64,000 nucleotides of DNA, taken from Acinetobacter nosocomialis (GTDB taxonomy: Bacteria > Pseudomonadota > Gammaproteobacteria > Pseudomonadales > Moraxellaceae). The position numbers and the translations under genes were made by a program. The stretch spans positions 620,001 to 684,000 of the forward strand of contig CP107049.1 of assembly GCA_025736915.1 (NCBI GenBank), written 5' to 3'. Under the pieces are notes generated by a model. It made no database searches and was not told the origin of the DNA. It was given only the letters and a program-made list of their open reading frames with translations. This document shows, piece by piece, positions 33,760 to 45,700 of the stretch. The stretch's first letter is position 1, and each line of letters begins with the position of its first letter.

Positions 33760-36700
33760 CTATTTACCTAACTTCATTTCAATTGGTTTTCCAGCTCTAT
33801 CAATAATAATAACTTTTTCCAAACCCATTATTGGATACTTATCAAATTGTTTAATAACCTCATTAACCTCTGTTTTGGATCCCTTAAGATTGACAACAAT
33901 ATTAGGTGCTTGTTCTTTCTTAACTTTTTTTCCTACTTCCGACCAGATATTTCTAACATTAGAAGATGTTGGTGCATAATTATCCCATATTTCACCATTT
34001 ATTAAATAATCAGGATTTCTTCCATTTGATAAGGTAGGTGGATTCTGCTCCACTTTTTTTCCATAGTTTGCGAGTATCTTTGCACTTTCATTTTCACGAG
34101 TAATAGCATTTTTTGTTACCATATCATCTTTTGAATGTATTTTTGTTGGTGTCCCTAATAAGTTTTCTTTCCCTATTAAAGGTACATACTCCTGTTTACC
34201 ACTTGGTTTGTTGCTCCATACATCGTTATCACGATAAATATTATTTTCCTGAATTGTTTTTGAATCACCTATAGTTTTAACTCCTTTGGGTACAAATGCT
34301 CCTGTTATCATACCAAAACTACCTACTGCATCTAATGCAGCAAATGCTCGATCAACCATATCTAACTGTTGATTCGTTAATAATGATGTACCTGTCTTAG
34401 AGTCATGAAGCCCTTTTATTAAATTTGCTAATGGTGCAGCTAATGCTCCACCCTGTGCTATAGATTGCCCAGTTTCAAGTTCTTTAATGGAGTTAATAAC
34501 TTGATAATTTAATGGTAGTAATTTTGCTTTTAGCACGCCATTTTCATTAACCACTAAATATTGTAAACCACTCCCAATTATTTGCCCCTCTTTGTAAGTA
34601 GTTCCATTCAATACCAACATTTGAGGTGCATTTTTCATTGCATCTTCTGCATTATTGGTTAAAACCATGTTTATACATTGAATGTGAGTACAATTTCTTA
34701 GAGCATTAAAATATTCAGTATTTTTCTTAGCATCATATTTTTTTCTATCTGCTGTTAAAATTGCATATAGGTTATCCTCCACCGCATTCTGCGCAACCTG
34801 CCCACTCTGAACTGTAGAACCAATATCACCCGTCGTTGCTCCAACTGCACTACCTGCTAAACCTACAATAGAACTAATTGTAGATTTCTGATCTGCTGTG
34901 AGGTCTTTGGCATCTTTTCCATACAAGAAACTCGATAATATTGGTGCCGCTCCCTCTGCTCCTCCTGCTGAAAGTCCCGCAGTCAACGCATCATTTCCAC
35001 CAGCCGCGGCAACTGCTGCACCAAGAACGGTATGAGCTAAAATATGTGCAGCTTCTTGACCACTCGTGAGTTGACTATTTGGATTATTACTCGCTTGTTC
35101 TTTGAAGTATTGACCGATCTTATAACTTGCCGCTGGACTTAAGGTTGCAGTCGCTATACCTAGACCTGAACTTGTTGGAGCTGACAAACCTGTTGATATA
35201 CTGTCTAGTAATATGCCTAGTCTTTGATAATTTTCAACTTTGTCATTATAAGCACTCAATTGGTCTTGCTCTTGTTTACTTAAGCCTAGACCTTGTTTTT
35301 GCTTGTCTATAATAGATTGATTTTCTTTTTTCGCATCATCAATCTTCTTATTGATCTCAGCTTTTGCTTCCTGACGGTTCGCATCAAAGTTCTTCGTTAC
35401 GTCCATCTGCAAATTAATTTCACTTTGAACTTTATCTTTATCAAAGTTATTTTGCAGTGCTCCACTATTCTCACGTGCGGTATCTGTAGTTACAGACGTC
35501 AATATCTCAGATTTAATCTCTCCAGCAGTTTTACCTGTTAACGCTTGCTGGCCTTGTTCATCTCGAATTGTAATGTTTTGAGTATTAATACCGCTTTTGG
35601 TCACACTACTGTCTTTATCGCCGTCTAGACCCAACCCAACAGATTTACTTACTCCTACTGTAGTTGAAGCGTGTTGATCAATTTTGTTTGGTGTCGAAAG
35701 TACCGTGCCAGGTTCTTTGTTACCTGCAGTACCACTTTTTCCGGCATTAAAACCACCACCTACAGAAATACCCTTAGCATCATATTCAGTCACGTTTTGA
35801 ATATTAGAAGACGTTAAAGTACCTGTATCTAGGCTATTTTTCTTCAAGTTCTCAGCAGTCTGTGTCGATGTAATAATCGCACCTTTTAAATCGGTGTTCT
35901 TATTCACCTTAATCTGATAGCCATCATCTCCTGCATAAATACCAGCTTGGTCCTGTACTGATGCATAATGGGCTTTGACATCTGACTTGCTAAAGCTACC
36001 TGACACTGACGCTCCATAACCTACAGTTGCTTGTCCTGAAACGTTCTGTTGTTTACTCTTATAATCCGCTTTATTTTGTAAGCTTTCTACACTCAAATTA
36101 TCGGCTTCAATTTGTACACCTTTACCTTGTACCTGACCACCAATAATATTGGTAGCATTACCACTGCTGATCGTGGTTAAACTATCTTTAGAGCCAACAT
36201 GACTAGTGAGATAACTGGTTTCACTTCCATCACCCTTTCCTTTACCAACGTTACCTCCTGCCGTTACACCAAATGCTAATCCATTACTACCATAACTTAC
36301 TGCTACACCAGCGTTCCAACCTGCACTTTCATTTTTACTTTCTTCAACATGGTTTTGTTCGGCTGCTTTAATATTGACATTGTTGTCGGCAACCAGACGC
36401 GTGCCTTGTTGCCCCAACACGTCTGAACCAATAATATTAATATTCGATTGATCCCCTGCGCCTGTGGCAACAATAGATGTGCGTCCACCAGCATTGACCT
36501 GACTTTGACTCGCAGTGGTACTTTGTGAATGGCTCGTTTCGGTATTTTTCTGTTCGCCATAAGTAATACTTACGCTAACATTTGCTGATTGCGCCATCTG
36601 AGCAGCACTCGCAACATCTTTTAACTGACTGAGAGACTGCCCAGCTTTATAAGCATCAAAGCCTGCATTGGCTGCTGCCATTGCATTCACACGATCATTC

Positions 36701-39700
36701 TTGCTTTGACCAACTTGCTTAGCAGATTCCACTACACTTTGTACTGCCGAAACCACTGGAACATTCACCGCAACTGTTAAGCCTTTCTGTTGCATCTCAT
36801 GCTTATAGTCACTTGTGCTTTGTTCTTTAGCAGCTTCAATATTGACTTGTTGCGCCAATATATTCACATCACCTTTCTGTGATGAAACGGTACTTCCCGT
36901 TTGCTGGTAGGTCTTACCCGCAACAATATTAGTATTACCGTTTAAGCTGCCCACCTGAGAAGCACTATTGGTGAGTTGTTGTTCGGTTTTTAAAGTAGTT
37001 TCTTGTTTTTTACCTAAACTAAAACCAATACCACCCGTAGACATAAGACCAGAGTTTTTAACAACACTATTGGTTTGGCTGTTGTATTGGTTCTGAGCTC
37101 CCTCAATATTTGCATTGTCTTTTGCTTGAATCTGCGTCAACTCATCAGAAACAATATTACTGCCACGGACATTGATATTTCCTGCATCCAATAGCACCTT
37201 TTTGCCTTCAACAATGCTACCGACCGCAATATCAGAACTACGATGACTAAAGTCACTGGTCGTAGAGCTACTCAGTTTACCTTTCTTACTAAAGCTTGAC
37301 TGATCTTGTTGATCAAGTTTATTTCGGCCTTCTTCAATCTGTAGCTGTTCTTTCGCCTGTAACGCAGTTAAGCCTTCTGAACTACTAATTTGTGAACCAT
37401 GAATCTGAATATTATTGCCTTGTAAGCTTAAATCACCTTGGCTCTTAATCTGACTGCCGACTTCGACTTGTCGTGTATCTAAATGATAAGCTTTTGAGCT
37501 ACCCACCACATTGTTGGTCACTTCCGTATTCAGGCTACCGACTTTAAGGTCACCGCCAGTACGAATAATACTTCGTCCACCGCTGTTATTCTGGATATTT
37601 GCAGCCAATATGCGAGTATCACCACCCACGTTCATCACCAAGGTTGGCTGATCGCTCAACGCTTGCTGTTGTGCTGAACCGACATAAAGACCAGCAATTC
37701 GATCTATTCCTGTCCAGCTATAGTTGCTCTGGCCTAATGCATTTTGGTTGCTCTGTGTGGTTGACTGAATATTCAGGTTACCTTTTACCTGCAAATTCAT
37801 GACTTGATCGGCCTGAATCATACCGCCAATATTATTTAAATCTTTTTCAGTACCCAGGTTAACTACACCACCACGGATGTTTCCAGCAAGGTTGTTTAAA
37901 TTCTGGCTATTAATTTGAACAACTTGTCGTCCAGCAATTGTTCCCGCGTTGGTCAAATCTTTACTTAAATTGAGCTGAATACTATCGGCACTAATTAAAG
38001 TTCCATCGCCTTTTAAGTCACCTACACGCGCTTTAACATAAACTTGCGGGACTAAAGCTTTGGTTTTTGTACCATCTGGCAAGGTGGTTTCTTTTTCTAC
38101 CAGCCAAACAATATCGCTGCTTAATTGAGCCATTTGTTCTGGAGTGAGTGCAATACCAGGGCGTAAGTTGTACTGTTTTGCATAGCTCAGCCCATTATTC
38201 ATGAGCGCCTTATACTGTTCCTCATCAGAACCATATCCTTGTAAGAAACGGTAACCGGTCAGTTGAGCAACTTGGTCCTGTACCATACGTTGTTCATAAT
38301 AACCGTCACCCAATCTTTTTTGTTGAAGCGCTGGATCAAGTCCCAATGCATTCAGCATATAATCTGAAGATAACCAGTTGCGATAGTTACTAAACGCTGG
38401 ATCTGTTTCAACAAGGTAGTTAGCACGGCTGTCTGGATTTTTACTATACAACGCATTATTCGGAACTTTAACGTTAGCGTTGTTAGTACGAATTTCAAAA
38501 CCACTACCATCAATCTGTGTTGTTTGTCCCTGAACAGATGTCGCCTTAGTATCAGTGTTTTGAATTTGATCGACTGCACGATTACTCATGGCTTTATGAT
38601 CGGTAGTGTTTGCCCCAACTACGCCTTTAAGCTGTGTCTGACCTGTTTTAATTTCATTTGATTGAATACGATCTGTTTGAGCTGTAGTTTGTTGAACAGT
38701 TTCTGTTTGATTAACCTGTGTATTTTGCTGACCAATAATATTGGAGTCATGGTTTTGACTAAGTGCCTGTTCAGTCAAATTGTCTTTATTGACTTGCTGG
38801 GTTTGGTCTTGCACTTTAACAGGGGTCGCACTGGTTGGATTTTCATAGATAAATAAATCCACCCCTTTGGTAACATCTGCTGGGTTATAAGCTTGTTCAG
38901 CAGAAGCCCAGACTCTATCGTGCCCCTTGCCCCCATAACTTCCATAACTCGGCGTTACCGTTCCTGTTTCATGCGTAATTTTAGGACCTTTGGCATCGAC
39001 ATTGTGAATTGCGTTTGCATCTCCAATCAGCTTTTGACCCACCATAATTTGGCTTTTGTCATTATTAATTGTGCCTGTGAAACTTAAATTACCACCTGCA
39101 CTGATCACAGCAGGTGCTGACTCATCAGCTACAGTCGTCGTCGTAGTTTGGGTACTTTTCACATTTTCATAATGGTCAGTACTATACAGTTGTCCGTTAT
39201 AAACAACATAGCCTTTAAACATGTTGCCGGCTGAGCTATCATCATAGTTATTTACAATGAAGAAATAACCATCAGGACGACTTAAATAATCCTGCATCGT
39301 TGCGTTGTCATAGGAAGTCACAAGCTGTTGTGCAGGCTTTAATTTAGTAAATAAATCTGGATTCTGGCTATAGATTTCCTGAGTAATTAAGGACTGAGGA
39401 CCAGGGTTATACCATCCGGCACGCGAATCTGAAATATACATATTCCAGTAATCCAGTTGCTCTGTGGTCTGCTGTTGTTTGGTTGTAAAAAAGACATTCT
39501 GGTTATTAACAATATCAGCATTCAAGTCGATATTGCCATTCGCATTAATTACAGAACTTCGGTTATTGACTTGCTGAGCAGTTCCTTGAGCATGCCACTG
39601 TGAGTCAAGCGAACCTCCTATACGCAAGTCTCCCATGGCAATAATTTGCGAACCACTTTGATGATTTAGATTATTTTCCAGATTATTTAAAACCTGTATG

Positions 39701-42700
39701 CCCAGATCCAGATCACCTCTTGAGGCAATGACTGGCGCTAAACCATTGAGGCTTTGGTTATTTAAAGTATTCGCCTGAATTGCAATATGGTCACCATAAA
39801 TACGTCCGGCAATATTATTGAGTTGGCCTGCCTTAACATATGTATTTGAACCATTAATGAGTCCATAATTATTGAGCACGCCTACAGATTCAAGTTGAGT
39901 TTGCTGGCTTTCCAAACTGCCATCTACAGCATTTTCAATTGTATTTGCTGAAATAGATAACTGTCCGTTGCTTTTGATTGCACCATGATTGGTAACTTTT
40001 CCCTTAGAGCTAAGGTTTAAATTTCCCTGTGCCTGCAACTGACCTTGAGCATCTTGTACATAATCATCATTGAGCTGAAGATTTAACTGTCCCTGACTTA
40101 AGACCTTACCGTCGCCTGTTAAACCTTTGGCCAGAATATTTAAACCTGCAGTTGATGAGCCTTCTTCACCTGCAATAATAGTCCCTTGCTGATTGTTTAC
40201 GATTAGACGGTTATTATCTTGCTGACCTTGTATTGTTAATTGATCAAGACTACTAATTAAGCCTTTGGTGTTATTTAAATTATCTAAAATATTTAAATTA
40301 AGTTGCTGCTCAGCAGAGATTCGTCCAGCACTATTATTTAAAGTACTAGCAGCTATTTCTATTTGCCCTGCCTGAATACCCTGATTTTGGTCATTATTTG
40401 AATTATCAATATTTTGACTAATAATTTTGACTTGCTTTGCTGCACTAATGAGACCCTGCTGACTATTATCGAGTTGGCTTCCGCTCATCAGGCCTGTATT
40501 TAGACTAATGTTCTGATTAGCACTGATTTTGCCTTTCTGATTATTAATCGTACCTGCTTGTCCAACACTATCGATCAGTAAGTCTCGTCCACTGGCTAAC
40601 AAGCCCGCATTACTGTTATTCACCTTAGGCGCTTGAATGGTTAATCCATTGCCAGCAATGACCTGACCTTGTTCATTATTTAATTCTGATGTTTGTAAAA
40701 CGACTTGTCCTAAAGATTGAATACCTTGGGCCAACTCTGGCAAGGTAGCATTTAGATAGGTTTGTCTGTTATCAATCAGTTGCACGGCGTTTATACCAAG
40801 ATCACCCTGTGCAGTGATTAAACCTTGCTGATTGTTCAGACCATTGGTACTAATCTGTAATGTATTACCGCTATTAATCTGCCCATTTTGGTTATTCAGG
40901 TTCTGCTGGTGAGTATCAATCTGAATTTTGCTTTGATCACCTTTAGTACTACTAATCAAACCTTGTAAGCTATTATCAAGCCCCTGTACATCGAGGTTAA
41001 TCGCTTGATTCGCCTGAATCTTACCACTCTGATTATTGAGTGCTTGCTGAGTCGTCTGGATATTTACGCCCGCATCTACCGACCCAATTTGACCCGTTTG
41101 GTTATTCAAGGCAGCACTTTGAATCATTAATTGTTGTTGTGCTGCAATTAATCCCGCTTGGTTACTTAAGGTGTTTTGGCTATTAAGCTGAGCATTTTTT
41201 GCAGCAAGAATTTGTCCCTGACCGTTCAAAATGTCTTGTGCATTTACATTGAGATCACCACTGGAATGAATATTTCCAGACTGGTTATCTAGTCGTGATG
41301 TCGTGTTGAGATTAAGACCTGCTGCGCCTGCGGTCACAATACTACCCGCATTGTTTTTTAACACACCAGTCTGAATTTCAAGATTATGATTTGTCTGAAT
41401 CTTGCCATTACTATTATTTAGAAGGTTTTTAACAATTAATTTGTTAACAATATTGTCTTGTGTTCCAGCCTCAACAATTTGACCCGCTTGATTGCTAAGC
41501 TGCTGTGTATTGATGTTAAAGCCATTGAAGCTAAGTAGCGTTCCAGCATCATTATTTAACTCAGAACTATTCGTTTGCAGACTACCAGCAGTTTTGATAT
41601 TGCCCTGATTATTATTGAGCGTATTAGCTATAGCGAGTATAAGTTGGCTGTCTGCTGTACCAGATTGGATAAGACCATTCTGGTTATTTAAATTATTAGC
41701 ATTTATTTGTAGTTTTTGGCCTAGACTGTCAATTTGTCCACTTTGATTATTCAAATCACCTGTCAACGAAATTTGAGTATCATCTAAACCTGTTTGCTGG
41801 ATATGTCCTGACTGGTTATTTAAGTCTTTTGCATTAATCTGAACTTTATTCGCCTTTAAATTGGCTTGTTGGGTATCTAGCGTATCTGGAGTAACGATAT
41901 TAAGTTGCTGAGCTGCCTGAATCGTACTTTGTTGAGCGCTCAATTGACCAGATTTACTGTTGAGCGAAATATTTTTTGCTTGAACAAGGCTTTGGTTTAA
42001 GACATGACTCGCTGCCTGACTATTTAAATCACCGCCCGCGATGAGTTGCCCCTGCGCATTTATAGCACCTGTAGCATCAATGTTAAGATTACCCTGATTT
42101 GCTAATGAACCATCTGATGTTAAACCAGCAATAATACTCCCTGCAGAAGTCTGGGTCAGTGTAGCCGTCTGTATATTTAAATTATTTTGAGCAGCTAACT
42201 GTCCAGCATTTTTAAGATTTTGAGCGACTTTGAGTTGCTGATTTTGACCCGCATACATCAGACCACTGTTGTCTAATAGCCCAGTCTGAACATCTATATT
42301 TTGTGCTGCCTGAATAATACCAGCTGGCTTAGCTTGCTCGACACGACCATTAATCAACTGATTATTAATATTGAGTGATACATCACCAGTTTTAGCAGCA
42401 ATCACTCCTGAACTATTATCTAAGTTTGATGCAGAGAGCTTGATATCCTTCGCTTGTATCTGCCCAGACTGGTTATTAATTAACTGATCTGTTTTAAGCT
42501 CAAGCGTATTAGAACTAATTATATTTCCTTGTTGGTTGCTTATTCCTTTTCCGGTTTTCAATGTAAGTTGGCCTTCACTCACAATGTTACCCAAATCATT
42601 TTGAATATCGTTTTGGCTGACAATATTTAACTGAACAGGTTGTGAAGATGAACCATTTTGGGTGACTAAGATATTCCCACCTTGGTTATTAAGCGAACCT

Positions 42701-45700
42701 GTCTGAATGTCTAAGCTATGATTACTTTGTAATACACTTCCTTGATGTTGGTAGTCACCATTTACACGAATTGAACTTTGTCCATTTGCGGCACTAAACA
42801 GCATTTCACCATTACGGTCAGTCAATTGGTTGGCTTGAATATTGGCTTGAGTAGCAGACACTTTTGATTGGTCTAATAGTGCTTGATCGGTCGTAAGCTT
42901 AAGTGCACCATTAGTTCTCAATTCAGCCTTTTGCGCATGGATATTTTGTATATCCATATTTAAGCCAGCTTGTCCCGAATGCAAAATCACACCAGAGTCA
43001 CTATTGAGTCCCTGTGCTTTAATATTTAACTGATTTGCATTTGTGAGAATACGGCCTTGCTGGTTATTAATAATTCCCTGAACTGTTAAATTCAGGTCAT
43101 CTGTCGCAGTGTGCTGAATCAAACCTTGTTGGTTATTAATATCTTTCCTAATGTTCAGATTCAATTTTTTAGCAAGAATTTGACCACTTTGGTTAATTAA
43201 ACTTTGTTGATTTTGTACTGCATTTAATTGAATAGAATCAGCCTGTAACATACCAGACTGATTATTTATATCTCCATCACGAGCTGTAATATTTATATTT
43301 TGAGCTGCTGCCGTTCCTTGCGATAAATCTACATTTGCCCCATCTAAATCAATATTACGGCTTGCCAGTAGTTTTCCGTGATGCTCAAGTGCCTGCTCTG
43401 TTTTAATATTTAAATCCGCTTGAGCATTTTGATCTTGCTCACCTTGAGCATTGATACCGACCGCAATAACACTTTTTTCATCACCAACAAGACGCTGACT
43501 CGTTAAATCAATATTACCGGAGGCAGAAAGAACACCTCCTTGCTGTGTCATAACACCTGTATTATTGATTTTTAATTGTTGATCAGCACGAATATAACTC
43601 TGATTGACAAGTTGCTGGCTGTCAATTTGCAGGTTTTCATGACTAGATAACGTACCGTTGACTGCATTATTTAAAGATCCAGTTTGAATTTTTAAACTTT
43701 GGTCAGCATAAATCGTTCCTGAACCATTATTTAAAGCCTGATCTTTGTTTTGAATCGTAATATTTTTTGCAGAAATTTCACCTTGGTCGTTATCTAGACC
43801 AAAAAGCGAACTATCCAAGTTATTATTAGTGACTATTTTTCCTTTCTGGTTATTCAAATGACCTGAAAGATTAAGTTTTAATAATTGTTCAGCCTCCAGA
43901 TCACCCCCACTGTTGTTTAGGCCCAATCCCTGTAAATAAAGTTCAGACGAACTCGCGATCTGCCCAGCTTGATTTAGAATGTTTCCGCTCGAGATCATAC
44001 TAATATTATTCAAGGCATTAATTTTACCGCCTTGATTATCAATCGACTGGCTATTTACATCTAAAGAAGTGAGTGATTGCAGTAATCCTTGCTGGTTACT
44101 AAAACTTGAGGTTTGGATATCAGCACTTTTAACCGTGAGCTCACCTTGGTTGTTATTAAAGCTATTCCCTTTAATATGAATAGCACCCAAATTAAGTTGA
44201 CCGCCTTGGTTATCTAATCCATTTTGGCTGTCTAAATCTACACCACCATTGGCAATGATCGCCCCTTGGTCATTATTTAGTTGTTCCTTAACATGAATAT
44301 AACCTTGATCATAAGTTTTTGGGGTCGTATCTATTGGAGTGGCAACTTCTAAACTTCCGCCATCTTTGGATGGATCAGTTGGAACTATCGGAACACTACC
44401 ACCTGTCGATCCACCCGTACCGCCACCTGTGGTATTTTTGGCAATTCCGATTTTACCACCAAGGTTTGTCATTGAACCCGACTTTAAATCAAGTCCTTGC
44501 AAACCTGTTTGTTCGATAGAACCACTATTTTTTAGACTACCCGCATCAATAACAACGCGAGCAGCATTCAAGGTGCCACTATTACTTAAACTATTCTGTT
44601 GATTAAGATGTAACTCATCTGCACTACTGATTAAACCAGAGTTATCTAGACTTTGACTCTCAACTAAAATTTGTGAAGTTGCGCTACTTACATTACCCGT
44701 ATTTTGAATATTTTGAGCTTTCAGCTGTACCTGATCTTTATTCGCGATCAAGTTACCATTATTGACCAAATCACCATTTGCATTCAGCGTAAGCGTACTT
44801 TGAGTACTATTTATCGTACCTGCGTTACGTACACCTAGTCCTTGCTCTGTTCCCACCAAAAAGATTTTTCCGGCATACATCCCACCCAGTTGGCCTACAT
44901 CTAAAGCAAAATTTGGCTGAGGTGTGGTTGTAACTGCTGTCGTTGCCGTGATTTGAGGAGCAACTTGGTCTTTGACTTGAATATCATTTTGTCCAAGGAC
45001 CGTATTGAGTTCATTTGCATACAAGCCTGCATTTACTTTTAAAGCACGCGCATAAATATCCGTATAAGGGGTTAAACTTCCGTTTAAGCCTTTACCTTCA
45101 ATCGTAACTTGACCTTCACGAACTCGGAATGATTCAAGATAACCTTGGTTCATTACCGCTTGACCCGTAGTTAAAGTAAAACGGTCTGCGTTAATCACAC
45201 CACAGCCATCACAGATCAAACCAGATGGATTCGCAATAACAACTTGTGCTTGTTTTCCGGCAACTTCAATATAGCCTTTGAGTTGACTTGGATTATTACT
45301 ATTCACTTCATTCAAAATAACTTTGGCTTCGCCTTTTGCAAGCCATGGGTTACCTTGTACCCAGCCTCCTAACTGAGTTTGGGTGTTATTTCGTGAGTTA
45401 TTTAAAATGGCGCCTTCTTGTCCAACATCAAACTGAGTATAGGTATTGCGTGAAACACCGCCTGCGCTTGGTGTTTGAATATTGACCTGAGTCGTTCCAT
45501 TTGCGCTATTTAAAATAGTCGGTTGCTGCGATGTAGGCGCACCTTTATCGGCAATAATCTGAGTTTCAGCCACACTGCTCATTGGTAAGCTAATTACCAA
45601 TGCTCCCAAACAACCAATTACAGCAAAATTAAGTGGATTTAGTTTTTTATAATGAATAGGTAGAACCGAATCTATAGTCGAATCTGTTCCCACTTGTCCC

